64,000 nucleotides of DNA from Streptacidiphilus jeojiense (GTDB taxonomy: Bacteria; Actinomycetota; Actinomycetes; Streptomycetales; Streptomycetaceae): positions 62,001 through 126,000 of the forward strand of contig NZ_JOEH01000021.1 in the NCBI RefSeq assembly GCF_000719095.1. Direction: 5' to 3'. A model generated the notes under the pieces. It made no database searches and had not been told where the DNA came from. It saw nothing but the letters and a program-made list of their open reading frames with translations. Shown piece by piece: positions 48,112 to 57,243 of the stretch; positions within the stretch are counted from its first letter, which is position 1, and each line of letters opens with the position of its first letter. The position numbers and the translations under genes are program-made.

Positions 48112-48230
48112 TGGTCATGAGTGTCAGCGTCAAGCCCTGGCTTGCTGACCGGCAACCCTCGTCCGCGGTGGGGTGCTCCAGGTGATGACCCGACAGGACG
48201 CCCCGGTCCGGTAGGTGCGAGGGGTCCTGT
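48112..48230 (+). promoter_or_regulatory. SAM-IV riboswitch
   Basis: The sequence follows the SAM-IV consensus closely: GGTCATGAGTGTCAGCG, TCAAGCCCTGGCTTGCTGACC, CGGCAACCCTC, GCGGTGGGGTGCTCCAGGTG, with P1 GGTCAT/ATGACC (48113-48118, 48185-48190). A 3' hairpin ACAGGAC/GTCCTGT (48193-48199, 48224-48230) is the P5-like element of this class. A further stem CCGCCGG/CCGGCGG lies before the downstream gene and could serve as expression platform. High SAM should switch the downstream acetyltransferase off. Confidence 0.88.
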
Positions 48231-48307
48231 AAGCGCGAAGCCCGCCGGTGTCCCGTCGAACCCGGCGGTACGACCACCGACCGCCATGACCGGAGAGGCT
48301 TCCTGCC

Positions 48308-49033
48308 ATGCCCGCAGAATCCCCAGACAGCGCCGCCGCCCATCCGCTGGACAATCCGGCCCGGGCCTCGCTGCTCGGACCGCATGCGCACTTCGCGGAG
48401 CGGAAGGGGGAGGTGCTCCGCTACCCCGCCGACGTCACGGTCTTCGTGGCGCTGCCGGACGAGCCCGACGAGCAGACCTGGCGCGATGTGGCCGCGCTGA
48501 TGGGGCCCGGCGCGGTGGTGCCGGTGGCCGGGATGGCGGGCGCGCCGCCGGCCGACTGGGAGACGGTGATGGACCTGCCCGGTGTCCAACTGGTCGACGA
48601 CGGTGTCGCCGCAGCCCCGGACGACGAGGCGGTCCGGCTGGGCCCGGACGACGTCCCGGAGATGCTGGCCCTGGTGGAGCAGGCCAAGCCGGGTCCGTTC
48701 CTGCCGCGCACCGTCGAGATGGGCAGCTACCTCGGCATCCGCCGCGAGGGGCGGCTGGTGGCGATGGCCGGCGAGCGGCTGCACCCGCCGGGCTGGACCG
48801 AGATCAGCGCGGTCTGCACCGCCGACAGCCACCGCGGCCAGGGTCTGGCCGGCCGACTGGTGCTGGCCGTCGCGCACGGCATCCGGGCCCGCGGGGAGAC
48901 CCCGTTCCTGCACGCCGCCGCGAGCAACACCAACGCCATCCGGCTCTACAAGTCGCTCGGGTTCCGGCAGCGCCGCGAGGTGCGCTTCATGGCGGTCCGG
49001 ATCCCGGCCGAGGCCGCGGAGGCGCTGGCCTGA
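48308..49033 (+). CDS. GNAT-family N-acetyltransferase under SAM-IV control
   Basis: This 241-residue protein has a C-terminal GNAT domain (about 120-235: LGIRREGRLVAMAGERLHPP, WTEISAVCTADSHRGQGLAG for the acetyl-CoA pyrophosphate loop, LHAAASNTNAIRLYKSLGFR). The N-terminal domain (1-110) includes a region DVTVFVALPDEPDEQTW of unknown role. SAM-IV riboswitches normally control methionine or sulfur genes, so this enzyme is probably in that pathway, e.g. acting on an amino-acid precursor; the substrate is not known. ATG 48308 has GGAGAGG upstream. Confidence 0.87.
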   Translation: MPAESPDSAAAHPLDNPARASLLGPHAHFAERKGEVLRYPADVTVFVALPDEPDEQTWRDVAALMGPGAVVPVAGMAGAPPADWETVMDLPGVQLVDDGVAAAPDDEAVRLGPDDVPEMLALVEQAKPGPFLPRTVEMGSYLGIRREGRLVAMAGERLHPPGWTEISAVCTADSHRGQGLAGRLVLAVAHGIRARGETPFLHAAASNTNAIRLYKSLGFRQRREVRFMAVRIPAEAAEALA

Positions 49034-49221
49034 GCCCATCCACGGGGTGGACGAGTGACGGGCGGTCCGTCCGTCTTACGGCGGATCCGAGATTCCGTCA
49101 TATGCCGGAAGACAATGCCAATGGCACGGGCATAGCGTCGTGGTACTGAATCGCTACGCCGCGTGGCGGGCGGACTCCTGGACCGATCGGGGGGTTCTCC
49201 GGCCCTGCCGGAGGGAGAGTC

Positions 49222-51060
49222 ATGACCCCGAGCAACAGGACGCCGAGCAACAGGACGCCGAGCAACAGGCCGACGCCGAACATCGAGACGCCGCACCCCG
49301 AAACGCCCTACCGCTGCCCACTCGACTGGACCGTCCCGGCGCAGCTGCGGCAGCGGGCCGCCGAGCGGCCGGAGGCGGTGGCGCACCAGGTCGTCGACGG
49401 GGCCGCGCTGACCCTGGCGGCCTGGGAGGAGTCCTCGAACGCGGTGGCCCGGGGGCTGGTGGACCGCGGTGTGGTGCCCGGCGACCGGGTGCTGCTCCCG
49501 TGCTCCACCGCGGACTGGATCGACTACGCGGTGGCCTGGGTCGCCGTGCTCAAGACCGGTGCGGTCGCGGTGCCGGTCTCGCAGGCGGCCGGCGCCGAGC
49601 AGACCGCCACGGTACTCCGGGCGTCCGGCGCCGTCGGCGCGGTGGGGCCGGTCCCGTCGGGGCTGCGCTGCGGCTGGGTCGCCGGCGTGGCCGAACTGGC
49701 CGAAGGCCGGTCCACGGCGACGTTCGGGATCCCGACCACCCGGGACGGCGTCGCGGTCACCCCCGTGTCCGACGCCGAGATCATCTACACCTCGGGGACC
49801 ACCGGGGTCCCCAAGGGAGTCGTCGCCACCCACGCCAACATCCTGTACCCGCTGATGCATTCGCTGTCGCGGCAGGCCAGCACCGCCCTGCACTCCCTCC
49901 CGCCAGGGACCACGGTGGGCCAGGGACTGCTGGTCCAGCCGCTGGGGCCGAGCCCGCACGGCGTGCTGACCCTGCCCCGGTTCAGCCCCCAGGCACTGCT
50001 GCGGGCGGTCGAGCAGTACCGGCCCAGCCATGTGGTGATGGTGCCGGCCATGGCGATCGCGCTGGTCAACGCCGCGGCCCGGAGCTCCTACGAGCTCGGT
50101 TCGGTGCGTCAGGTCCGCACCACCAGCGCGCCGATCCATCCGGCCACCCTGGCGCAGCTGGCCGAACTGTTCCCCGCCGCGCGGATCCGCAACGTCTACT
50201 CGACCACGGAGTCCTGGCCGCGTCGGATGGGCACCGACTACGACCCGGCCCGGCCCAAGTCGCTGGGGCGTCCGTCGGCGGGATCACAGCTGCGGATCGT
50301 CGGCGCCGACGGCCGGGTCGCTCCGCCCGGGGTGGCCGGGGACGTCCAGCTGCGCAGTGAGGCGCCGCAGCGCCGCTACGACGGCGAGAGCAGTGCCTCC
50401 CAGGTGTTCCTCGCGGACGGCTGGACCCGTACCGGGGACATCGGCGCGCTGGACGCGGACGGCTACTTCTACCTCGTCGACCGCAACCCGGACCTGATCA
50501 ACACCGGCGGTCTCAACGTGTCCAGCCTGGACGTCGAGGCCAGCATCATGGACTACCCCGGCGTCATCGAGGCGGCCGTGGTCGGAGTGCCGCACCCGGT
50601 GCTGACCGAGTGCGTGATGGCGGTGGTGCGGGCCGCGCCCGGACTGTCCACCGAGGCGCTGAGCGCCTACGTCCGGGAGCGGCAGGGGATGGCGGCGCCG
50701 CACCGGATCGTGGTGATGGACGATCTGCCCCGGAACATGCTCGGCAAGATCGACAAGCGACAGCTGCGGACCCTGCTGACCGAGGGCTCCGGCGAGCAGA
50801 CCCATGTGCCGCCGGCCACCCGGACCGAGGAGGCCGTCGCCGAGATCTGGGCGGTCGCCCTGGACGTCGACCGGGTGTCGGCCACCGACGACTTCCTGCG
50901 GGCCGGCGGTTCGTCGCTGACGGCGATGGAGGTGATCGCCCAGGTCTCCGAGCAGTTGGGCAAGGAGCTGCGGCTCCGCGACCTGCTGGACACCACCAGC
51001 CTGCGGGCGTTCGCGGCCCGGGTCGACCGCGCTCCGGCGGCCGCCGGGGAACTGCTGTGA
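49222..51060 (+). CDS. Adenylation-carrier (A-PCP) didomain NRPS-like protein
   Basis: This 612-residue protein has an ANL adenylation domain (about 30-515) and a carrier domain (about 525-600). A3 is EIIYTSGTTGVPKGVV; A5 is NVYSTTESWPRRMG; A7 is RTGDIGALDADGYFYLVDR; A10 is NMLGKIDKRQL with the catalytic lysine. The carrier motif is DDFLRAGGSSLTAMEV, with Ser565 as phosphopantetheine site. The N-terminus has an in-frame TPSNR repeat from a 15-bp tandem repeat. It activates and tethers an acid or amino acid; the substrate is not predictable with confidence. It overlaps the first condensation gene (GTGA). Confidence 0.88.
   Translation: MTPSNRTPSNRTPSNRPTPNIETPHPETPYRCPLDWTVPAQLRQRAAERPEAVAHQVVDGAALTLAAWEESSNAVARGLVDRGVVPGDRVLLPCSTADWIDYAVAWVAVLKTGAVAVPVSQAAGAEQTATVLRASGAVGAVGPVPSGLRCGWVAGVAELAEGRSTATFGIPTTRDGVAVTPVSDAEIIYTSGTTGVPKGVVATHANILYPLMHSLSRQASTALHSLPPGTTVGQGLLVQPLGPSPHGVLTLPRFSPQALLRAVEQYRPSHVVMVPAMAIALVNAAARSSYELGSVRQVRTTSAPIHPATLAQLAELFPAARIRNVYSTTESWPRRMGTDYDPARPKSLGRPSAGSQLRIVGADGRVAPPGVAGDVQLRSEAPQRRYDGESSASQVFLADGWTRTGDIGALDADGYFYLVDRNPDLINTGGLNVSSLDVEASIMDYPGVIEAAVVGVPHPVLTECVMAVVRAAPGLSTEALSAYVRERQGMAAPHRIVVMDDLPRNMLGKIDKRQLRTLLTEGSGEQTHVPPATRTEEAVAEIWAVALDVDRVSATDDFLRAGGSSLTAMEVIAQVSEQLGKELRLRDLLDTTSLRAFAARVDRAPAAAGELL
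49231..49269. repeat. 15-bp tandem repeat encoding TPSNR units
   Basis: AGCAACAGGACGCCG occurs at 49231-49245 and 49246-49260, with 9 bases of a third copy to 49269. It stays in frame and adds TPSNR repeats before the adenylation domain, probably by slippage. Confidence 0.85.
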
Positions 51061-52415
51061 CCGCCCGGGTCGACGCGGCCGCGCCGGTCGCCACCGCCAG
51101 GACCTGCCCGGTCTCCTTCCCGCAGGAGTCGCTCTGGCCGCCCTCGGGGCTCTCGGCCATCAACGTCCCGGCGGTGCTGCGGTTCCGCGGGACGTTCGAC
51201 GTCGGGCACCTCTACCAGGTGCTGGGGGTCCTGGTCGGTCGCCACGAGGCGCTGCGCACCGTGCTGGGGAGGAACGCCGACGGGGTGCTGGCGCAGCGCA
51301 TCGCGCCCACCGGCTCGCTGCCGCTGGAGGCCGCCCGGCACCGCGGCACGCTGGAGTACGTCCTCCCGCGCCTGCTGCTGGCCGGCTCCGAGCGCCCGTT
51401 CCGGTTGGACGGCGGGCCGTTGGCCCGTGCCGAACTGCACGGATTCGGACCGCAGGACCATCTGCTGATCCTGTGGATGCACCATGCCGTCTCCGACCTG
51501 GCGGCGAGCCGGGTCGTGGTCGAGGAGATCAAGCAGCTCTGGGCCGGTGCACAGCCGGCGCCGGTCCGGGCCCAGATGGCCGACTTCGCCGTGCGCGAAC
51601 GCGCGGTCCGGGCGAGCGCGGCGCAGCGGGACCACTGGGTGAGCGCGCTGCGCTCGGCCGACGACCTGTTGGGACTGCCGGTCGCCACCGGCACCGAGCA
51701 CCTGGCCCTGCGCCCGTCGCTGCCGCTGCTCCCGAAGGAGGTGCTGGAGTCGCTGGAGCGGTTGGCAGCCCGGCACCGGACCACGCTGACCGCGGTGCTG
51801 GCCGCGGCCGTGGTCGCCGCACACACCGGCGGACGCGCGGACGCCGGCAAGGTGGTGCTGGGACTGACCATGAGCAACCGGGAACTGCCCCGGTTCCGTT
51901 CGACGGTGGGCTGTCTGACGGACCAGCTTCCGCTGGTGGTGGACGCCGGCGGGAACCCGACCTTCGGTCAACTGCTGGACCGGGTGCGGGAGGCGCTGCT
52001 GGACGCCTACGACCACCGGCTGCCGCTGGGAACGCTGCTGCCGCTGCTGGGACGGCAGCGGCCGCCGGTCTTCGCGGTCAACCTGAACTTCCTGCCGCCG
52101 AGCCCGCCCGGCACCCGCCCGGCCGGTCCGTACCCGCCGGTTCTCGGCTCGGCCGGCGCAGCCGTGCCCGGCGAGGTGGAGTTCCCCTACGGGATCGTGA
52201 AGACCAGGCCGGACCCCTGGTGGCTGGGCGACGCCGTGCTGGCCTACCGGCCCCGGATCGACGGTCGCGGCCTGGGCGGCGAGATCGAGGGCGACGCCGC
52301 CCTGCACTCGGTCGACGCGGTGGCCCGCCACGGCCAGCGCTTCAGCGCGCTGCTGGCCAAGGTCGCCTGGAATCCCGGGGCCACCGTCGGCTCGCTCGTC
52401 GTTCCCAGGGGGTGA
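51057..52415 (+). CDS. Stand-alone condensation-domain protein 1
   Basis: This 452-residue protein has the condensation fold with the catalytic motif MHHAVSD (HHxxxD, near residue 143) intact. N-terminal SFPQESLWPPSGLSAINVPA and LVGRHEALRTVLGRN (C1-C2-like) and later STVGCLTDQLPLVVDAGGNP and RLPLGTLLPLLGRQRPPVF are typical. It carries no fused carrier, so it must condense substrates presented by the A-PCP protein. The GTG overlaps the stop of that gene. Its products may include an amide, ester or beta-lactone bond. Confidence 0.87.
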   Translation: MTARVDAAAPVATARTCPVSFPQESLWPPSGLSAINVPAVLRFRGTFDVGHLYQVLGVLVGRHEALRTVLGRNADGVLAQRIAPTGSLPLEAARHRGTLEYVLPRLLLAGSERPFRLDGGPLARAELHGFGPQDHLLILWMHHAVSDLAASRVVVEEIKQLWAGAQPAPVRAQMADFAVRERAVRASAAQRDHWVSALRSADDLLGLPVATGTEHLALRPSLPLLPKEVLESLERLAARHRTTLTAVLAAAVVAAHTGGRADAGKVVLGLTMSNRELPRFRSTVGCLTDQLPLVVDAGGNPTFGQLLDRVREALLDAYDHRLPLGTLLPLLGRQRPPVFAVNLNFLPPSPPGTRPAGPYPPVLGSAGAAVPGEVEFPYGIVKTRPDPWWLGDAVLAYRPRIDGRGLGGEIEGDAALHSVDAVARHGQRFSALLAKVAWNPGATVGSLVVPRG

Positions 52416-52421
52416 GCGGAC

Positions 52422-53801
52422 GTGGACCCCATCCATCACCCGTCCACCTACTACCAGCGGGACTGGTTCTCGGCCTGCCGTGACGCCCGCTCCTGGTTCA
52501 GCACCCCGGTCGCCTGGAACCTCACCGGTGCCCTGGACCCGGCCGCCCTGACCCGGGCCCTGGAGTCCCTCACCGGCAGGCACGACGCGTTGCGGACCTC
52601 GTTCCGGAGCCGGGCCGACGACGTCGACCAGGTGGTGTGGCCGACGGTGCAGATCGACCTGCGCACGGTGGACCTGTTCGGTGCCCCCCGTCCCGAGGCG
52701 GCCGTCGACGACCGGATCGTCGTGGAGTCCGGACGCCTCCGACTGCTGGACAGCCCGCCGTTGTGGCACGGACTGCTCTTCCGGCTGGGCCCGCGCCGGC
52801 ACGTGCTGGCGCTGTTCATCCACCATCTGGTCTTCGACGGATGGTCGCACGGGGTGCTGCGGGACGAGTTGGTGCGCTGCTACCGGGCGGAGGCCACCGG
52901 CAGGCCGGTCAGGCTGCCGCCGCTGCGGGTCCAGCCGGGCCGCTTCGCGCAGTGGGAACGCGGCCACCGGGACCCCGCGGCGGAGGCCTGGTGGCACGAC
53001 CGGCTGGCCGCGCTGCCGCCACTGTCCCCGTTGCCGCAGGTCGGCGGGCACTTCGTGTCGCGGGCGATCCCGGACGTGCCCTGGGAGGCGATGGTGACGC
53101 TGGGACGGCTGGCCCAGGCCGAGGGCGTCGGAGTGGGCGCGGTGCTGCTGGCCGTGCTGCTGGCCGCGCGCCGACCGGTCACCGGTGACGACGTGGTCAT
53201 CGGGATGACCCGCGCCGGCCGTGACCGTCCGGAGCTGCAGCGGGTGGTCGGCCCCCTGCTGGACCACGTGCCGGTACGGGTCGACCTGTCCGGACGGCCC
53301 CCCTTCCGGGAACTGCTGCACCGGGTGCACCGCGCCCACCGCGAGGCGATGGCCCATCAGCTGCCCCTCGGCCTGATCCGCCGGGTGGTGCCGGAGGACC
53401 TGGGCCCGCGCGGCGGCCGGCTGTACGACACCCGGTACAACTACCTGCCCTACGGCTCGGCGAGAAGCGGGGTCATCACCGCACCGGGCGGCGAACTGAC
53501 GGTCACCGACCGCGCGTTGGAGCCCACCCGGCTGGCGCCGCGGCACACCGAGGACCACCCCGAGGTACTGCCGCTGAGCTATGTGCTGCGGCACCAGCGC
53601 GACGGCGCGCTGCGCGGGGAGGTCTGCGTCCACGACGGGCTGTACTCGGCCGCGCGGACGGCCGAACTCGCCGAGTCCTTCAGCACCGCGCTGGTCCGGG
53701 TGGCCCGCGAGGAGGCCGTCCAGCCGCTTCCGGCGCGGCCCCCGACGGTCGCGCCGGCCGGGGCACCGGCGGGCGTGCGGCACCGCGACGCGGCGAGGTG
53801 A
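52422..53801 (+). CDS. Stand-alone condensation-domain protein 2
   Basis: This 459-residue second condensation-fold protein has the motif IHHLVFDGWSHG (HHxxxD plus Gly) intact. It opens with STYYQRDWFSACRDARSWFS and contains LTGRHDALRTSFRSRADDV, VVGPLLDHVPVRVDLSGRPP and QLPLGLIRRVVPEDLGPRG. It differs clearly from protein 1, so the two probably perform different condensations or chain release. The gap to protein 1 is 6 bases; the MFS exporter follows 6 bases after it. Confidence 0.87.
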   Translation: MDPIHHPSTYYQRDWFSACRDARSWFSTPVAWNLTGALDPAALTRALESLTGRHDALRTSFRSRADDVDQVVWPTVQIDLRTVDLFGAPRPEAAVDDRIVVESGRLRLLDSPPLWHGLLFRLGPRRHVLALFIHHLVFDGWSHGVLRDELVRCYRAEATGRPVRLPPLRVQPGRFAQWERGHRDPAAEAWWHDRLAALPPLSPLPQVGGHFVSRAIPDVPWEAMVTLGRLAQAEGVGVGAVLLAVLLAARRPVTGDDVVIGMTRAGRDRPELQRVVGPLLDHVPVRVDLSGRPPFRELLHRVHRAHREAMAHQLPLGLIRRVVPEDLGPRGGRLYDTRYNYLPYGSARSGVITAPGGELTVTDRALEPTRLAPRHTEDHPEVLPLSYVLRHQRDGALRGEVCVHDGLYSAARTAELAESFSTALVRVAREEAVQPLPARPPTVAPAGAPAGVRHRDAAR

Positions 53802-53807
53802 GCCGCG

Positions 53808-55067
53808 GTGGCCCAGACGACCGCGCCCGCCGTCGCCCGCAGCCCCGGCGGACCGGACACCCGCAACCGGGCCGTCCTGGTCGTGGTCTGCCTGGCCAAC
53901 TTCCTGGTGCTGGCCGACGCGACCATCGTGAACGTGGCGCTGCCGACGATCCGCACCGCGCTGCGGCTGTCGCCGCTCGGACTGCCCTGGGTGGTCAACA
54001 GCTACACCTTCGCCTTCGGCGGGTTCCTGCTGCTCGGCGGGTACGCCGCGGACCGGCTGGGGCCGCGGCGGGTGTTCACCGCCGGGATGGTGCTGTTCGC
54101 GCTCGGCTCGGTGGTGTGCGGGCTGGCCGGGTCGAGCGCGGAACTGGTCGCCGGCCGGACGGTCCAGGGGGTGGGCGGCGCGTTCGGCTGCCCCGCCGCG
54201 CTGTCGGTGGTCACCCTGGCGTTCCCGGGGGCGGCCGAGCACACCCGGGCGCTGGCCGGCTGGAGTGCGGCCGGGGCCGGGGCGATCGCCCTGGGACCGA
54301 TGATCGGTGGCGTGCTCACCGGGGTGCTCGGCTGGTGGGCCGTCTTCCTGGTGCCGGTACCGCTGTGCCTGGGCGCGGCCGTCGCCGGATGGCGCCTGCT
54401 GCCCGACGGGGGACCGGCGGGAAATCCCCGGAAGGAGCGGAGCGGTCGGCCGCCGGGCCGTCTCCCGGTGCTGCGGCTGACCGGGGCGGACACCGTGCTG
54501 GCACTGACGTCGGCGGCCCTGGTCGCGGTCGGCTACACCAGCACGCTGTGGGTCCAGACCATCCTGCACTGCGGCCCGGTGCAGGCCGGACTGGCGTTCC
54601 TCCCGCTCAGCGGCGGGATCCTGCTGGGGGCGGGCGCCGCGCCCGGGCTGGTCCGCCGGTTCGGGGTGCGGGGCTCGGCGGTCGGCGGACTGGTCGTCGC
54701 GGTGGCCGGGCTGGCCCCGCTGTCGCGGCTGCCGGCCGGGGCAGGACTTCCCCAACTGCTGCCCTGGCTCGGGCTGCTGGCCTTCGGATTCGGCGTGCAG
54801 TCGGTCCCGGTCAGCGTCGTCGCCACCGCCGTCCCCGGCCATGAGGCGGTGGCCTCGGCGGCGTACCAGACCGCCGGGCAGTTCGGCGGCGGCATCGGAC
54901 TCGCCCTGCTGTCCGGACTCGCCGCGGGCCGTACGGCGGGGTCGCACGCCGCCGGAAACGCCGCGCTGGCCAGCGGATATGACGCCGCGTTCGGTGGTGG
55001 CGCGCTGCTACTGGCCGCGGCGGCACTGGTGGCCCTGGTGCTGCTGCGCCCGGCCGAACGCGGCTGA
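53808..55067 (+). CDS. MFS exporter of the NRPS-like cluster
   Basis: This 419-residue protein has about 12-14 membrane segments. It has LADATIVNVALPTIRTAL in helix 1, GGYAADRLGPRRVFTAGM (motif A) and ALGPMIGGVLTGVLGWWAVF (motif C). It begins 6 bases after the second condensation gene and ends the cluster. The most likely role is export of the cluster product or self-resistance. A charged loop (LLPDGGPAGNPRKERSGRPP) lies in the middle. Confidence 0.88.
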   Translation: MAQTTAPAVARSPGGPDTRNRAVLVVVCLANFLVLADATIVNVALPTIRTALRLSPLGLPWVVNSYTFAFGGFLLLGGYAADRLGPRRVFTAGMVLFALGSVVCGLAGSSAELVAGRTVQGVGGAFGCPAALSVVTLAFPGAAEHTRALAGWSAAGAGAIALGPMIGGVLTGVLGWWAVFLVPVPLCLGAAVAGWRLLPDGGPAGNPRKERSGRPPGRLPVLRLTGADTVLALTSAALVAVGYTSTLWVQTILHCGPVQAGLAFLPLSGGILLGAGAAPGLVRRFGVRGSAVGGLVVAVAGLAPLSRLPAGAGLPQLLPWLGLLAFGFGVQSVPVSVVATAVPGHEAVASAAYQTAGQFGGGIGLALLSGLAAGRTAGSHAAGNAALASGYDAAFGGGALLLAAAALVALVLLRPAERG

Positions 55068-55093
55068 GCGCAGCAGCGGGGCCGACGGGTCGG

Positions 55094-57067
55094 TCACCGT
55101 CCCAGCGGGGCCTCCCAGGTCTGCGCGAAGACGGTGACCCCGTCGACGGTGACCTCGCCGGTGGCCCGCAGCGCGGTCGGCGAGCAGTGCACGGTCGCCG
55201 TGGTGGTCACGGTCTCGCCGGTGCTCATGGTGACCGTGGCGCTGTGGCTGCCGAAGGTGACGGTGCGGTCCGGGTCGTCCCGGCGGACGCCCGCCAGCAG
55301 GCTGTTGCCGGACCGGAACTGGTGCCCCTGGTCGGTGGTGCTGTCGCCGGAGCCGGCGCTGACGGCGACCTCGACGCCGTCGTGGATGAGGTCACGGGTG
55401 ATCGTCCAGCTGAGCTCGGCCGGCGGCCCCGAGCCGGCGGTCCGGGTCTCCGGGGCGGGGGCGGGGGGCAGTTCCACCTGGACGCCGGCGTCCGCCTCCA
55501 GCGTGGGAACCGTCAGTTCCACCCGGACGACCCGGAGTTCGGCCGGTTCGGCCGGCGGGGTCAGCCGCGGGAAGTCGGAGTCGCACAGCGCCACCCTGAG
55601 CCGCTGCCCGGCCGCGACCTGGTGGACGGTGGGGCGCAGCGCGAGGCGGTGGCGGTCGGCCGGGGTCCGGGGGCAGAGCACGCCGACGGTGATCAGCGCG
55701 GAACGCCCCTCGGGGTCGACCTCGGTCAGCCGTACGGCGAGCCGTCGTATTTGCGCGTCCGGAGCGTCCGGCCGGTCCGGCAGATCCGCTCCGGTCGCGA
55801 GGGTCACCACGACCTCGGGCCGGCCGGCCACGATCAGACCGTCCGGCAGCGGTGGGCTCTCCAGCACCACCGAGCGCATGTCGTCGTCGTGCTGGTCCTG
55901 GGTCGGAAAGGCCTCGCCGAGGCCGAGTCCCGGCACCCCCCGCAGCGCTCCCACCGTGGGGTCGGACCGGTACTCGGCGATGATCCGGCCCGGGTCGGGC
56001 TGCTCCGCCGAAGCGGGCCGGAGGACGGTGTCGCCACGGGTCGCCAGCGAGAGGGCTCCGTCCGCGGGCGGCCAGCAGGGGTGGGCCCGCCACCGCGGCC
56101 GGGGTCCCTGCTGGTACAGCGTCACCGGGGGCTCGTCCATCACTCCGGTGTCGCGTCCGCGCAGCCAGTGGTCCCACCAGCGCAGCGCCAGGGTGAGGAA
56201 GTCGACCGGTGCGACGGCCGCGTGCTGCGGCATGACATGGCCCCAGGGCCCCATCAGCAGCTTCTTCGGTCCGCTGATCCGTTCGTAGGCGCGCACCAGG
56301 GGGTCCGGGAAGGCGTCGTGCCAGCCCCCCACGCACAGCGCCGGGACCGTGATGGCCGCGCCGTCGATCGCGCGCTCGCGCCAGACCGGGTCGCCCGGGC
56401 CGTGCCGGGCGAAGTCCAGCAGCACCGGCTCGGTCCGGTACAGCCGGCGCTGCCAGCGCTGCTGCTCGGCCTCGGACTTGTGGTTGATCAGCGGTGGCAG
56501 CAACTGCTGCACCAGCATCGAGGTGCCGCGGTTGGCCAGCGCGTGCAGATCGCCCCGCGCGCCGTCGGGGTGGACGGTGTCCACCTCCGGATCGAGCCCG
56601 TGCATCAGCGGGATGATCGCCCGCAGCTGGGGCGGCCCGAGGCTGGCGGTGCGCAGCGTGGTGATCGCCCCGTAGGAGTGGCCCCACATGCCGACCGATC
56701 CGTCGCACCAGGGCTGCCCGGTCGCCCAGTCGATCGCCGCGACCGCGTCGTCGCCGTCGCCCGGGTCGAACTCGGGGCGGCGCTCGCCGTCCGACGAGCC
56801 GGTCCCGGCGAGGTCCACCAGCAGGCTGGCGTAGCCGCGTTCGGCGAACCAGCGGGCCGGTCCGTCATGGGCGACCCCGGCGACGAAGTCCTTGCGGTAG
56901 GGGAGCACGGTCAGCAGCAGCGGAACCGGTCGGTCGGTCACCGGGCGGTAGAGGTCGGCAGCGAGGGTCTGTTGGGGAACGCCGGTCGGAATCCTCACGT
57001 CGCGCACCACGTCGACCGCGAGTGCGGCCGGGTACTCGGATTCGCCGGTGGGCCGGAGACGGGTCAT
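55094..57067 (-). CDS. CocE/NonD-family (S15-type) hydrolase
   Basis: This 657-residue serine hydrolase of the X-Pro dipeptidyl peptidase / cocaine esterase class has the nucleophile elbow SVGMWGHSYGAITTLR (Ser near residue 130), the catalytic acid in the WHDAFPDPLV segment and the histidine in MGPWGHVMPQHA. A C-terminal beta-sandwich (about residues 390-560) and an extra C-terminal stretch complete it. It could cleave peptides or esters, perhaps the cluster product or the ligand of the adjacent ABC importer. It is convergent with the MFS gene and divergent from the importer operon. Confidence 0.87.
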   Translation of the reverse strand: MTRLRPTGESEYPAALAVDVVRDVRIPTGVPQQTLAADLYRPVTDRPVPLLLTVLPYRKDFVAGVAHDGPARWFAERGYASLLVDLAGTGSSDGERRPEFDPGDGDDAVAAIDWATGQPWCDGSVGMWGHSYGAITTLRTASLGPPQLRAIIPLMHGLDPEVDTVHPDGARGDLHALANRGTSMLVQQLLPPLINHKSEAEQQRWQRRLYRTEPVLLDFARHGPGDPVWRERAIDGAAITVPALCVGGWHDAFPDPLVRAYERISGPKKLLMGPWGHVMPQHAAVAPVDFLTLALRWWDHWLRGRDTGVMDEPPVTLYQQGPRPRWRAHPCWPPADGALSLATRGDTVLRPASAEQPDPGRIIAEYRSDPTVGALRGVPGLGLGEAFPTQDQHDDDMRSVVLESPPLPDGLIVAGRPEVVVTLATGADLPDRPDAPDAQIRRLAVRLTEVDPEGRSALITVGVLCPRTPADRHRLALRPTVHQVAAGQRLRVALCDSDFPRLTPPAEPAELRVVRVELTVPTLEADAGVQVELPPAPAPETRTAGSGPPAELSWTITRDLIHDGVEVAVSAGSGDSTTDQGHQFRSGNSLLAGVRRDDPDRTVTFGSHSATVTMSTGETVTTTATVHCSPTALRATGEVTVDGVTVFAQTWEAPLGR

Positions 57068-57141
57068 GGGTCCTCCCCGCGTGGGGCACGGACGAGGGTG
57101 CGAGCACGAGCCACCCTCTGCAGCTCAGCATTCTACGACTG

Positions 57142-57243
57142 AGAAGTGCTTTGGATGAAGGTCTTTGACGGAGGATCAGAATCCGTTCGGCGGGCACCGG
57201 CGGTGCCGCTCAGAAGTGCTTCGCGAAAACCTCTTGACGGAGG
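57142..57243 (+). repeat. Duplicated 33-bp regulatory element before the importer operon
   Basis: 57142-57174 and 57212-57243 share AGAAGTGCTT at the left and TTGACGGAGG at the right, with 70 bases between start points and several changes plus one indel in the middle. Between them is a GGCACC/GGTGCC hairpin. TTTGACGG recurs near 57313. This is the 370-base gap between divergent genes (57068-57437), which otherwise holds no supported gene. It may be a duplicated operator or promoter; a LacI regulator is encoded at the operon's end. Confidence 0.6.

Noticed and set aside
50667..54947. 1426-residue minus-strand frame
   Set aside because: It is antisense to the A-PCP, condensation and MFS genes, which have clear motifs. 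Its Gln/Arg/His-rich composition is that of a high-GC shadow frame.
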